Assembly (NCBI GenBank): GCA_003389325.1 | Contig: QQVE01000014.1 | Span: forward strand, 1-41,339 | DNA length: 41,339 nucleotides | Source: Planctomycetota bacterium | GTDB taxonomy: Bacteria; Planctomycetota; Planctomycetia; Pirellulales; PALSA-1355 | Direction of reading: 5' to 3' | Part shown: piece after piece, positions 7,260-15,983 of the stretch | How the letters are laid out: each line of letters opens with the position of its first letter | Numbering within the stretch: position 1 is the stretch's first letter | The notes under the pieces: generated by a model | Database searches by the model: none | Seen by the model: only the letters and a program-made list of their open reading frames with translations | What the model was told of the DNA's origin: nothing | Made by a program: the position numbers and the translations under genes

Positions 7260-7730
7260 TTATACGCTTGCTGCTTCGGCGCGCATCTGCTCGAGGTGCT
7301 TGTCGATGGCTTTCTTGAGCATCCGCGACACGAGCCACATCATCGGCCAGGTGAGCGCGCTCTTGGGGTGCACGCGAAACGCGCGCGTCACGTGCGTGGT
7401 GCTGTCGCGCACGTCGAACTCCCACGTCTCCTCGAAGCGCTCGGCCAGGCGCGACACCGGCGGCGAGAACTCTTGCAGGTGCAGCGTCAGTCGTTCGCCC
7501 GGCTGCCACGCGACAATTTGCTCGACGTGTCGCGAGCCGTCGGTGTTTTCCACGCGAATCCGCGTGCCGACGAGCTCGGGCGTGCGTACTTCGAACTCGG
7601 CATGTTTGATGCCCGGCAGCATGCCGTAGCCCTGGAACTCGGGCCAGTTCGACATGTCGAGAATCCGCTCGACAATGGCTTGCGGCGGCAGGTCGAGCGT
7701 GCTGGTGCAGGAGAAGGTGATCGGTTTCAT
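7260..7730 (-). CDS. SRPBCC family protein
   Basis: 156 aa with no signal peptide. The start MKPITFSCTSTLDLPPQAIVERI followed by NWPEF is the usual first strand and helix of the SRPBCC/polyketide cyclase fold (START-like), with a long C-terminal helix (about 128-150). Such proteins bind hydrophobic ligands; no ligand can be named. It is a single gene converging on the zinc-ribbon gene, with a facing pair of palindromic repeats between their stops. Confidence 0.82.
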   Translation of the reverse strand: MKPITFSCTSTLDLPPQAIVERILDMSNWPEFQGYGMLPGIKHAEFEVRTPELVGTRIRVENTDGSRHVEQIVAWQPGERLTLHLQEFSPPVSRLAERFEETWEFDVRDSTTHVTRAFRVHPKSALTWPMMWLVSRMLKKAIDKHLEQMRAEAASV

Positions 7731-8127
7731 CTAGGGAACTGCCTGTTCGCGACAAGACCTGGTTGTGAAAGACACAGTTTATCACGGCGACGCGTCCGGG
7801 CGAGAGTCGGCGACGCGGCATCCATTCACTTCCGCCGATCCGAGGGCGGGTGCGCACGAGCGGCTGGGCTCCTGGTTGCGTTCCCGCGGGGGAGCGCCGA
7901 GCCGCGCGCCGCGGTGTGAATTTTCGGATAAAAACGATTCGCCGCGGTTCTCTCGGCCGCCAGAGAGCTATATTAATGCAAGTGCCGCCGTGCATGATTT
8001 CCTTTTTCGCGTTCTGCGTTTTCCAGGCGAGCCACTGACGAAGTCAACCGATCGATGCGGCCGCGCGGCGCTGAAGCGCGCGCCGCTTTCTCCGACAAAC
8101 GTCCCTCTAAGCTGTGAGGACCGTCCC
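7731..8127. other. Non-coding gap between divergent genes
   Basis: This 397-bp gap separates the starts of the SRPBCC gene and the SnoaL-type gene. An ATTAATGCA stretch near 7972 and a small CTCT/AGAG hairpin beside it may mark a promoter region, but no clear box pair is visible. Confidence 0.3.
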
Positions 8128-9039
8128 ATGACTGGTCGCATGCGTGTTTTGTGTCTGGTGGGTTGGATGGCCGTGGCGGGCTGGGCTGCTCCGGCCGTGT
8201 GCCAGGAAGCCGCCGCGGTCGACGCGGTGCGCAAGAACGCTGAGAAACGCGAGAAATCGTTCAACGCCGCCCAGGTCGACGAGGTGGTGGGCATGTTCAT
8301 GCCTCAGGGCGAGCTGATCGACGAGGAAGGTGTCGTTTACAAGGGACAGGCCGAGATCAAGAGCCTGCTGACCGCGTTCTTCGAGCGCTTTCCCGGCGCG
8401 AAGTTGAGCCTCGACGTCGAGAGCATCCGCCTGGTGGGGCCGGTGGCGATCGAGGAGGGCACGCGCACGATGTCGAGCGCCGAAGGCGACGTCCAGTCGC
8501 GTTTCCGCTACATCGCCGTGTGGGCCAAGGCCGACGAGGGACAGTGGCGGCTGGCCTCGTTCCGCGATTTTGTCGACGATCCCGTGCCGACGCCGCACGA
8601 CTACCTGCAGCCGCTGGCCTGGCTGGTGGGCGACTGGGTGAACGAGGGCACCGACGGCAAGGTGGCCGTCTCGTACCGCTGGTCGGACGATAGGAACTAT
8701 CTGCTGGGCGAGTTCAATTTCACCACGCCCGAGGGCGTCGAGCGCAAGTCGACGCAGCGGCTGGGCTGGGATCCGGCGAAGGGCAAGATCCGCGCCTGGC
8801 TGTTCGATGCCGACGGCGGCTTTGCCGAGGGCGATTGGACGATCGTCGACGACGGCTCGGTGGTGGTGAAGTCGTCGTCGGTCAATCCCGACGGCAGCAC
8901 CTCGACCGCCACGCTGACCATTACGCCCACCGATGACGACCATTACACGATCGCAGGCACCGACCGCATCGTGGGCGGCGTGTTGGAACCCGACTTCGAA
9001 ATCACCGTCGCGCGGCGCCCCCCGGCCGCGGGCAATTAG
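8128..9039 (+). CDS. Exported SnoaL-like (nuclear transport factor 2 fold) protein with C-terminal beta domain
   Basis: 303 aa. A signal peptide covers about residues 1-26. Residues 35-150 have the pattern of a SnoaL/SgcJ-type ketosteroid-isomerase fold (KSFNAAQVDEVVGMFMPQGELIDEEG, then YKGQAEIKSLLTAFF). Residues about 160-300 form a separate lipocalin-like region (LVGDWVNEG, RLGWDPAKGKIRAWLFDADGGFAEGDW) like the DUF1579-type fold. Planctomycetes have many such two-part exported proteins of unknown role. The ATG at 8128 follows GTGAGGA; an in-frame ATG four codons later is an alternative. The next gene starts 31 bp downstream, so the two probably form an operon. Confidence 0.75.
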   Translation: MTGRMRVLCLVGWMAVAGWAAPAVCQEAAAVDAVRKNAEKREKSFNAAQVDEVVGMFMPQGELIDEEGVVYKGQAEIKSLLTAFFERFPGAKLSLDVESIRLVGPVAIEEGTRTMSSAEGDVQSRFRYIAVWAKADEGQWRLASFRDFVDDPVPTPHDYLQPLAWLVGDWVNEGTDGKVAVSYRWSDDRNYLLGEFNFTTPEGVERKSTQRLGWDPAKGKIRAWLFDADGGFAEGDWTIVDDGSVVVKSSSVNPDGSTSTATLTITPTDDDHYTIAGTDRIVGGVLEPDFEITVARRPPAAGN

Positions 9040-9070
9040 ACTGCCGCCCCTGGCGTAAGGAGAGTTCGAG

Positions 9071-11248
9071 ATGAAGAAGTTTTGCAAGACGGGAATGGCC
9101 TGGGCGGTGGCGATTGGTTTACTTGTGGCAGGGTCGCCCAGCGTCGAGGCCCGCGGCGGACGCGGAGGCGGCGGGCGCGGAGGCGGGCGGCCTTCTATGG
9201 GCCGCGTGGGCGGCGGTGGCGGTCGGCCCTCGATGAGTCACGGTGGCGGCGGCCGCTCGATGCCGCGGCCCCAGTCGCGACCCAGCGCAAGTCGGCCTTC
9301 GATGGGCCACGCCACGCGCCCCAGTGGCGGCTCGCGGCCCTCGACGGGTTTTCATCCTTCCGGCGGCGGCCGGCCGAGCGCTTCGCGGCCGAGCACGCGG
9401 CCCAGCGGACCGAGCCTCGGCAATCGGCCGGCCTCGCGCCCGCCCTCGAACGTGCGACCCACGCGTCCGTCGCTACCCAGCGGCGGCGTGGCCAGCCGGC
9501 CGGCACCGCGTCCCGGCGGCGGCAACAATCGACCCAGCATCGGCAACCCGCCCGGCGATGCGACGCGACCGGCGCCGCGTCCCGGCGGGGATCGCCCCAG
9601 CCTCGGGAATCGTCCCGGCGGCGGCGAGCGTCCTTCGATTGGCAATCGGCCCGGCGGCGGCGATCGCCCGAGCATCGGCAACCGTCCCGGTGGGGGCGAC
9701 CGTCCGAGCCTGGGCAACGTCGACCGGCCCAGCACACGCCCCGGGGTCCTTCCCGGCGGCGGCGATCGCCCCGGTATCGGCGATCGACCGGGTGCTGGTG
9801 GCGATCGACCCGGTCTCGGCGGAGGTGACCGTCCCGGGCGCCCCGGCGGTGGAGATCGGCCTGGCCGACCCGGCGGTGGAGACCGGCCGGTGATCGGCGG
9901 CGGTGGGGATCGCCCCGGGCGACCGGGCGGTGGAGACCGTCCGGTGATTGGCGGCGGCGGCGATCGGCCCGGGCGACCTGGCGATCGACCCGGACGTCCC
10001 GGCGGCGGCAACATCAACATCGGCAACGACATCAATATTGGCAGCGGGAACATCGTCGGCAATCGGCCGGGCTGGGACAACGGCAATTGGAATCGACCCG
10101 GCTGGGGCTGGGGCGGGGGTTGGGCCGGCAACTGGCACAACAACTGCATCCGCCCGCACTACGGTTGGTACAACGGCTGCTGGACCGGCTACTGGGGTAG
10201 CAACTGGTATGCGCCGCTCGCTTGGGGCGCGGTCGGCTGGGGACTCGGCTCGCTCACCAGCGGCTGGGGCTACGGCACCGGCTACTACAATCCCTACTAC
10301 GTCGAAAGCGCCGGCGTGCCGTACGACTATTCGCAGCCAGTCGTGGTGAACAACTACGTCGATAGCTCGGCCGACGCCGCCACGGGCGATGCCACGGCCA
10401 CGGCCACGGACGAAGCGGAGCAGGACCCCGCGACCCAGCAGGCCACGGAGTTGTTCGACCAGGGGCTGGCCAAGTTCAAGTCGGGCGACTACCGCGGGGC
10501 GCTCGATCTGCTCAACCAAGCGCTTAAGAAGCTGCCGGGCGACCCGGTGATTCACGAGGTGCGCGCGGTGACACTGTTCGCGCTGGGCGACTACCAGGCT
10601 TCCGCCGCGGCGCTTAACTCGTTCCTGTCGTCGGCGCCCGGCATGGACTGGACGACGATGAGCAGCCTGTACGGCAACGTCGACGACTACCAGACCCAAC
10701 TGCGCAAGCTCGAAGGCTTTTGCGGCGAGCATCCCGACGATGCCGCGGCGTACTTCGTGCTGGCGTATCAGTACCTGGTGATCGGCTCGAAGGACGCGGC
10801 GGTCGACGCCTTGAAGGTGGTGGTCAAGGATCAGCCCGAGGACACGACCGCCAAGCGGATGCTCGCGGCGCTCGATCCTGACGCGGTGCCTGCTCCGGCG
10901 GCGACGCCTGCCGCGCCGGCCACGCCTCCGCAACCGGCAGCAGCCGGGGGGGAGACGCCCGAGACCGACCTGGTCGGGACGTGGCGGGCCAAGGCCGGCG
11001 ACGCGACGATCGATCTGTCGATTACGGACGACTCGCAGTTCACCTGGAAGGCCGAGCAGTCCGGCCAGCCCACGATCGACCTGCAAGGTCAGCTCGATGC
11101 GACCAGCGATGCGCTGGCACTGGTGAGTGCCGACCAGGGAACGATGGCCGGTTCGGTCACCTCGCTGGGACCGGACAAGTGGCAGTTCGTGCTCAGCGGC
11201 GCCCCGGCGAACGACCCGGGCCTGACGTTTGAGCGCGTGGGCGGTTGA
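9071..11248 (+). CDS. Large exported Gly/Pro/Arg-repeat protein with TPR and C-terminal beta domain
   Basis: 725 aa. Signal peptide at about 1-27 (ends VEARGG). Residues about 28-330 are low-complexity, with repeats such as RPSIGNRPGGGD and RPGRPGGGD. Residues about 330-400 are Trp/Tyr/Asn/Gly-rich. Residues about 430-600 contain TPR-like helices (ATELFDQGLAKFKSGDYRGALDLLNQAL). A Pro/Ala linker leads to a C-terminal beta domain beginning LVGTWRAK, resembling the one in the upstream gene. AAGGAGAG precedes the start. The protein is probably surface or periplasmic, with the basic repeat binding polysaccharide or wall material; that is inference. Repetitive GC-rich DNA gives long open frames on the other strand that I reject as genes. 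Confidence 0.85.
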   Translation: MKKFCKTGMAWAVAIGLLVAGSPSVEARGGRGGGGRGGGRPSMGRVGGGGGRPSMSHGGGGRSMPRPQSRPSASRPSMGHATRPSGGSRPSTGFHPSGGGRPSASRPSTRPSGPSLGNRPASRPPSNVRPTRPSLPSGGVASRPAPRPGGGNNRPSIGNPPGDATRPAPRPGGDRPSLGNRPGGGERPSIGNRPGGGDRPSIGNRPGGGDRPSLGNVDRPSTRPGVLPGGGDRPGIGDRPGAGGDRPGLGGGDRPGRPGGGDRPGRPGGGDRPVIGGGGDRPGRPGGGDRPVIGGGGDRPGRPGDRPGRPGGGNINIGNDINIGSGNIVGNRPGWDNGNWNRPGWGWGGGWAGNWHNNCIRPHYGWYNGCWTGYWGSNWYAPLAWGAVGWGLGSLTSGWGYGTGYYNPYYVESAGVPYDYSQPVVVNNYVDSSADAATGDATATATDEAEQDPATQQATELFDQGLAKFKSGDYRGALDLLNQALKKLPGDPVIHEVRAVTLFALGDYQASAAALNSFLSSAPGMDWTTMSSLYGNVDDYQTQLRKLEGFCGEHPDDAAAYFVLAYQYLVIGSKDAAVDALKVVVKDQPEDTTAKRMLAALDPDAVPAPAATPAAPATPPQPAAAGGETPETDLVGTWRAKAGDATIDLSITDDSQFTWKAEQSGQPTIDLQGQLDATSDALALVSADQGTMAGSVTSLGPDKWQFVLSGAPANDPGLTFERVGG

Positions 11249-11371
11249 CGATCGACACGCGGTCGATCAAGCATGGCGCAGTGCGCAGTAGCAAAGAGCA
11301 CGGAGGCTCAAGCGCCGGAAGAGGGCAGCGGTGCGGTGTGCCGGACCGGACGTGCGGCCGAGGCGACCAGG

Positions 11372-12055
11372 TTAGCTCGTGCGGCGGCGGCGCCACACGA
11401 TACCCGCCAGGGCAAAGGCACCGGCCGCGGCCAGCACGATGCTCGCAGGCTCGGGCACGCCGCGGATCTCGCCGGTTCCCGACGCGGAAAACTCCTCGAC
11501 GAAGCCGCCGGCGGTGACCAGCGTGCCGGGAAGGATCTGCGTCGAAAACGACACTGAGACCGGCTCGCCGATGACGAGTCCGAAGGGAAGCGATTGACCG
11601 GCAATCGCGGCGACCGATCCACCGAAGCTGAACTGGACCGTGGTCAGGTCGATGTAGGTGACCGTCGCGGCACCCAGATCGAGGTCGAGGAAGTCGGCCC
11701 CGGGTAGGCCCAGATTAAAAAAGCCGCCAGGCGCGCTGACTACGATCGCACCGGTGTCGGCGATGGCCGGCACGTCGGGAATGAACAGGTCGAGAGTGAT
11801 GTCCGTGGTCAGCACGCTGCCGACCATGGAGCCGTCGACCAGAAATGCGACGGAGTTGAGCGTGTCCGGATCGAACGCACCGTCGTCAAAGATATCGTCG
11901 CCGTCGAATCCAATATTCACGCCGCCGAGTTCGATCTCGAGCAGTGTGGCCTGGGCACTGGGCGCCGCGAAGGCGGCGATTACGGCGGTCAGCAAAAACG
12001 CGAACAAGGTGGGTGCGGAGATTCCGCAGCGCCGCGTCGGTTGGAGCTTCGTCAT
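11372..12055 (-). CDS. PEP-CTERM protein, paralog of the upstream neighbour
   Basis: 227 aa. A signal peptide with a basic start (about residues 1-36, ending SAQA) is followed by a beta-rich body (LLEIELGGVNIGFDGDDIF and LFIPDVPAIADTG) and the sorting tag VPEPASIVLAAAGAFALAG with final WRRRRTS. The tag is expected to be cut by an exosortase at the outer envelope. The body is closely similar along its whole length to the protein at 12334-13026, so the pair arose by tandem duplication. The ATG at 12055 opens the signal peptide. Confidence 0.88.
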   Translation of the reverse strand: MTKLQPTRRCGISAPTLFAFLLTAVIAAFAAPSAQATLLEIELGGVNIGFDGDDIFDDGAFDPDTLNSVAFLVDGSMVGSVLTTDITLDLFIPDVPAIADTGAIVVSAPGGFFNLGLPGADFLDLDLGAATVTYIDLTTVQFSFGGSVAAIAGQSLPFGLVIGEPVSVSFSTQILPGTLVTAGGFVEEFSASGTGEIRGVPEPASIVLAAAGAFALAGIVWRRRRTS

Positions 12056-12333
12056 TAGGCGGTCGTTCCCCGTTGCTACTGCAACGCGCTGTCAATCAAA
12101 GATGCTTTGTCTCAACCCAGCCGACGACACAACAAATGCCGCCCCGTCGAGACCATCGGGGTCGTGTAACTACAGCACGAGGCAGAATAGTCGAGCCAAA
12201 CGAAAACGTCAAGCATTGGGCTCGAAATACTGGTGGGAGACCCGCCGCACGAGGGATTTTCGCGGGGAATTTGCTCCACGGGGGGATTTGGAGTGTGATT
12301 CTACGTGGTGGCAGGCCGGGCAGGGCGGCGCGA
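12056..12333. other. Gap between the two PEP-CTERM paralogs
   Basis: No gene is visible. On the minus strand TTGACA occurs at 12090-12095, about 35 bp before the ATG at 12055, but there is no matching TATAAT box at 17 bp. Confidence 0.3.
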
Positions 12334-13026
12334 CTACGCAGACTTGCGGCGACGCCAGATGAGACCCAGCAGGGCCAGGCCACCCAGCCCGCCCAGCACA
12401 ACGCTGGCCGGCTCGGGCACGAGGATCCCGCGGACTTCGCCGGTGCCGAAAGCCGTGAACTCCTCGACGAATCCGCCCGCGGTGACCAGCGTGCCCGGGT
12501 CGATTTGCGTCGAGAACGAGATGGAGACCGGGTCGCCAATTTCGAGGCCGAAGGGGAGCGACTGCCCGTCGATCGCCGCCACCGAGCCGGCGTAAGCGAA
12601 TTGCACTGTGGTCAGATCGACGTAGGTAATCGTGGCCGCATCCAGATCGAGGTCCAGAAAGTCGGCCCCCGGCAGGCCGATGTCGAAGAAACCGCCGGCG
12701 CCGCTCACGACGACGTCGCCCGTGTCGGCGATGTCGAGGACGTCGGGAATGAACAAGTCCAGCGTGATGTCGCTGGTCAGGACGCTCCCCACCTGGACGC
12801 CGTCGACCAGAAACGCGACCGAGTTGAGCGGGTCGGGATCGCCGGCGCCTGCGTCAAAGATATTGGTGCCGTCGTAGCCGATGTCCACGCCGCCGAGTTG
12901 AATCTCGAGCATCTCGGCCCGAGCCGCAGCCGGAACGGCCAGCGCGATCGCCGCAAACGCAAGGAGTTTCCGGGCGATCCGAGCGAACGATACCTGGGCA
13001 CAAGGCCCTACCTGGGCAGTGGTCAT
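12334..13026 (-). CDS. PEP-CTERM protein, paralog of the downstream neighbour
   Basis: 230 aa. Signal peptide to about residue 37 (ending AARA), then the same body as the neighbour (MLEIQLGGVDIGYDG, SVAFLVDGVQVGSVLTSDITLDLFIPDV) and the tag VPEPASVVLGGLGGLALLGLIWRRRKSA. The ATG at 13026 is preferred; an in-frame TTG at 13068 would add 14 hydrophilic residues before the signal peptide. An AT-rich stretch at 13105-13138 upstream may hold its promoter. Confidence 0.88.
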   Translation of the reverse strand: MTTAQVGPCAQVSFARIARKLLAFAAIALAVPAAARAEMLEIQLGGVDIGYDGTNIFDAGAGDPDPLNSVAFLVDGVQVGSVLTSDITLDLFIPDVLDIADTGDVVVSGAGGFFDIGLPGADFLDLDLDAATITYVDLTTVQFAYAGSVAAIDGQSLPFGLEIGDPVSISFSTQIDPGTLVTAGGFVEEFTAFGTGEVRGILVPEPASVVLGGLGGLALLGLIWRRRKSA

Positions 13027-13453
13027 GAGCTCTCTCTGCTGTTCCGAGTCTTCTGCTGTTCCGGGCAACCGCGTCGCGCAGCGGGGAGCTGCGCACGCAC
13101 GATTTACGCTTATTTCTTAGATTATCTATTTACCCTAATCGGGCCTTCTCGCCGGTCAACCTTTAACTGCCCAAGCGTTCATTTTTTGCCACGTTGGGGT
13201 TCCAGTCGTAGGGGGATGGCTGGCCAGGGGGGCGAAAAAGCCGCACACGGGCTGGCCCAAGGATGGGCGATCGCTCGCGAAAAACAGGGGCCGAGCCGCG
13301 AAGCGAGGCTGCCCTTTCCAAGATTTGCCCGCGAAATGAGGTTCCGCCATGGCGCGATTGCTGCTGGTCACCGCTGGGAACCGTGCTGAATCTGACCGGC
13401 TGGATCGGCAACGCGATCTGCGGACAGGCCTCGCATAGCGGTATGCTGGGGAC
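13027..13453. other. Gap between divergent genes with an AT-rich patch
   Basis: The patch at about 13105-13138 is strikingly AT-rich for this window and includes GATAAT on the minus strand, a plausible -10 for the PEP-CTERM gene. The rest, up to the methyltransferase start, shows no supported gene. Confidence 0.35.
13442..13447 (+). promoter_or_regulatory. Possible -10 box giving a leaderless message
   Basis: TATGCT ends 6 bp before the ATG of the methyltransferase. If used, transcription would start at or next to the ATG. A weak CGGACA at 13421 could serve as -35 with a short 15-bp spacer. Confidence 0.3.
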
Positions 13454-14038
13454 ATGGACGACACCCACCAACTTCGCCCGCCGGTGATTCTGGCTGACCT
13501 GGAAACCGGCACGCGCGCGGTCGGCTTCAAGCTGGCCTCCGATCCGCTGACCGGGGCGCTATTGCGCACGCTGGCCGCTTCCAAGCCCGGCGGACGATTG
13601 CTGGAAATTGGCACGGGCACCGGCATGGGCACCGCTTGGCTGTTGGCGGGCATGGATGCAGGCGCCACGCTGCTGTCGATCGAGAACGATGCGCGGTTCC
13701 TCGATGTTGCCCGGCGGTGTCTGGGGGACGACTCGCGCGTGACCTTCCGCCAGGCCGACGCCGCGTGCGTGCTGGCCGAGTTGCCCAAGTCGAGCTTCGA
13801 CCTGATCTTCGCCGATACCTGGGCCGGCAAGTACACGCATTTGGAGGAAGCCTTGTCGCTGCTCGCCCCGGGCGGCCTGTACGTCGTCGACGACATGCTT
13901 CCTCAATCCACGTGGCCCGAGGGGCATGCGGAGAAAGCAGCGCGGCTGGTTGCGGAACTGGACGCGCGCGAGGATCTGGTGGTGACCAAGATGTGCTGGG
14001 CGACCGGCATCATCTTGGCGGTGAAGAGGGGAGTGTGA
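13454..14038 (+). CDS. Class I SAM-dependent O-methyltransferase
   Basis: 194 aa, no signal peptide. Motif I is LLEIGTGTGMGTAWLL (about 49-64), the acidic end of strand 2 is in LLSIENDARF, and motif IV lies in FDLIFADTWAGKY. The late VVDDM segment is typical of catechol-type O-methyltransferases and predicted O-methyltransferases that use a divalent metal. The substrate is unknown. It has no clear ribosome binding site. Its stop overlaps the start of the next gene (TGATG), so the two are translationally coupled. Confidence 0.85.
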   Translation: MDDTHQLRPPVILADLETGTRAVGFKLASDPLTGALLRTLAASKPGGRLLEIGTGTGMGTAWLLAGMDAGATLLSIENDARFLDVARRCLGDDSRVTFRQADAACVLAELPKSSFDLIFADTWAGKYTHLEEALSLLAPGGLYVVDDMLPQSTWPEGHAEKAARLVAELDAREDLVVTKMCWATGIILAVKRGV

Positions 14039-14418
14039 TGCTCGTTACCAGGATCTTTCTGGCGATCGTAGGCGCCGCCTATGTGGCGCTGGCGGCCTGG
14101 TGCGTGGTGCGGCCCGGGCAGACTTCCGGCTCGGTGGGTTTCGAGCTGCGGCCCGGTGCCGGGCAATCCGAGTTTCTCGTCGTGTACGGCGGGTTGCAAC
14201 TGGCCCTGGGCCTGGCGTTTCTTTCGCCGCTGCTGCGGCCGTCGTACCTGCCGTACGCGCTGCTGTTGTGCCTGGTGATTCACGCCTGCCTGGCCGTGTT
14301 CCGCACGGCCAGCTTCGCGCTATTCGCCGACATCCCCACCTCGACCTACGCGCTGGCCGCCGTCGAATGGCTGATCCTGCTCGGAGCGGCCTGGCGGTTC
14401 TTTGGCAGTGGGAAATAA
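14038..14418 (+). CDS. Small four-helix membrane protein (DUF4345-like)
   Basis: 126 aa. Four hydrophobic segments are visible at about 3-22, 45-65, 72-92 and 100-120. The conserved-looking core FLVVYGGLQLALGLAFL resembles DUF4345 membrane proteins, though I recognise this by pattern only. The start ATG overlaps the TGA of the methyltransferase by one base, which fixes the start and implies coupling. It may be a membrane partner of, or simply co-expressed with, the methyltransferase. Confidence 0.7.
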   Translation: MLVTRIFLAIVGAAYVALAAWCVVRPGQTSGSVGFELRPGAGQSEFLVVYGGLQLALGLAFLSPLLRPSYLPYALLLCLVIHACLAVFRTASFALFADIPTSTYALAAVEWLILLGAAWRFFGSGK

Positions 14419-14487
14419 GCCGCGCGTGCGTGAGGCGTGCCGTTCTCAGGTCGCCGGTGATGCTGGTGACGATAGCGTCGACCTGTT

Positions 14488-14961
14488 TCACCGCAGCGCG
14501 ACTACGATCAACGCGGCCGCGACGATGGCCACGGCGTCTTCGAGGAAGGCGGCCGGGCGGTCCTGGCCGAAGGCTTGGGCCAAGCGTCCGCGGAAGGCGC
14601 GGCCGCCGAGGGTGCCGATCACGGCGCCGACGATGCCGCAGAGCAGTCCAGCAAACATCGAACCGGTCGATCCGGCCGAGGCCCCCAGGGCCGCGCCCGA
14701 GAGACCGCCCGAGAGGATGCGGGCAGCGAACGCGGGTGGTATCGTGCGGCTGGGCGTGCCGGGCAGTTGGTCGGTGATCAATTCCAGCAGGGCCAGGGCC
14801 GTAAAGATGACGCTGGTCCAGATGCTGCCAAGAAAGGCCAGCCAGGTTCCGCTCAGATCGAGCCAGCCCAGATACGCCGCCCAACTCGCGGCGGTCGGCG
14901 CCATCATTGTCCGCATTCCCGCCACGACGCCCAAGCCCAGGGCGAGTAGATAAGTGACCAT
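14488..14961 (-). CDS. DUF4126 family membrane protein
   Basis: 157 aa. Hydrophobic helices alternate with Gly/Ala-rich stretches (GGLSGAALGASAGSTGSMFAG). Family features are the early GMRTMMAPTAASW, the ITDQLPGTPSRT loop, GAVIGTLGGRAFR and the late EDAVAIVAAALIV. The function of DUF4126 is unknown. ATG at 14961 is chosen because GAGGG lies 8 bp upstream; a GTG eight codons earlier is the alternative. It converges on the small membrane protein gene. Confidence 0.82.
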   Translation of the reverse strand: MVTYLLALGLGVVAGMRTMMAPTAASWAAYLGWLDLSGTWLAFLGSIWTSVIFTALALLELITDQLPGTPSRTIPPAFAARILSGGLSGAALGASAGSTGSMFAGLLCGIVGAVIGTLGGRAFRGRLAQAFGQDRPAAFLEDAVAIVAAALIVVALR

Positions 14962-15134
14962 CGCGGCAACCCTCGAAGCCGGCACGTTTGCGATTTCGCG
15001 CGGCCGCGCTTTGCGCCGGCCGAAGCGTGCTCGTCGACCAAGCGCCGCCGACGCGGCGCCTCGTCGGCCAGAGAAGGATCGTGGCGGCGGGGCGGAAAGT
15101 CAAGAGGGCGGGGCGAGGTCATCTTTCGACTTCG

Positions 15135-15491
15135 CTAGCGAAGCAGGAACTCGCGCGACATCTGTCGGATCGTGGCCCAGTCGGGGTGGCGGATGAAGCC
15201 GCGGTTTGTCCAGAAGGTGGGATCGAACAGTTTCTCGTGCGCGGTTCGCTCGCCGAGCATCTGGTCGATCTTCGTGGCAGCTTGAATCACTTCAAGGTCC
15301 GCCGCGCCGGAGTAGTTGTGGAGGATGGCACGCAGCATTTCGCTCAGTTCGTTGGACTGATCGTCGGGCACCAAGATCCGCTCGCCGCCGAGACGGGAGA
15401 TGGACGCTTGCGGATCAGCGGCGAAGAAGGCCAGCACCGAGTAGACCTGGCCGAACAGCCAGTAGTGGTCTTCCTGGATGTTGAGCGGCAT
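15135..15491 (-). CDS. Hypothetical protein
   Basis: 118 aa, soluble and mostly helical, with the start MPLNIQEDHYWLFGQVYSVLAFF and the end WATIRQMSREFLLR. I do not recognise a family. ATG at 15491 follows GGAGCA at suitable spacing; a further in-frame ATG at 15521 lacks a ribosome binding site and would add a Ser/Arg-rich start. It lies directly downstream of a decayed SPFH gene end on the same strand. Confidence 0.6.
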   Translation of the reverse strand: MPLNIQEDHYWLFGQVYSVLAFFAADPQASISRLGGERILVPDDQSNELSEMLRAILHNYSGAADLEVIQAATKIDQMLGERTAHEKLFDPTFWTNRGFIRHPDWATIRQMSREFLLR

Positions 15492-15604
15492 GCGTGTATT
15501 GCTCCTGCTCGACCGTTTCATCTGTGGGTTGATTCATCGCACGATAGAAAGATGCCCCGAGGGCCGACTCCCATCCAGGTCCCGGGGCTTTTCGTTGCAA
15601 CAGG

Positions 15605-15810
15605 TTCACCACCTGATCCGTCTAGCGCTTGTCGCCCAACAGGACGTTGAGCTTGCTGTTGGCGGCGACCTTTTCGAGCACCTCCAACTCGCGCAAACGC
15701 ATCAGGGTCGGGTTGTCGGCCGACAGCTTGGGCCTGGCTGCGGATGGCGGCCGTTTTCTCGTGGCGGGCGATGAGGTTGGCCTCAGCGGCCTTCTTTTTC
15801 GCTCGCGGTC
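15605..15810 (-). pseudogene. Decayed C-terminal fragment of an SPFH/band-7 family gene
   Basis: Two frames together read like the end of an SPFH/band-7 protein. Frame one gives AEANLIARHEKTAAIRSQAQ (about 15732-15793). After a one-base shift, frame two gives a run including NPTLMRLRELEVLEKVA and NSKLNVLLGDKR, then TAG at 15622-15624. LMRLRELEVLEKVA is characteristic of the oligomerising C-terminal helix of these membrane-scaffold proteins. Residual in-frame VVNLL follows the stop. No SPFH domain remains upstream, so this is a truncated, frameshifted remnant. Confidence 0.65.
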
Positions 15811-15983
15811 GCCTCCTCACCCGGCTCGCCGTCGGGCGAGTGCCTCGCAAAGCGGCGAGGGAATGAAGGGAAGACGCGCGGGGAGTGGCTTGGGTTCGCG
15901 AAGATATGCGCCCACGATCGGGTGAGAACGGTTAGGATGAAGGATGATAGCGGCCATCCATTGGTTAGCTAGGGGGCGGAACG
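15811..15983. other. Gap without a supported gene
   Basis: This stretch links the SPFH remnant to the next plus-strand gene. The only structure seen is a small inverted repeat of CTCGCCGTCGGGCGAG (15825-15840). Confidence 0.3.

Noticed and set aside
9473..11086. Long minus-strand open frames opposite the Gly/Pro/Arg-repeat gene
   Set aside because: Low-complexity GC-rich repeats keep every frame open. The plus-strand frame has an AAGGAG site, a signal peptide and TPR helices.
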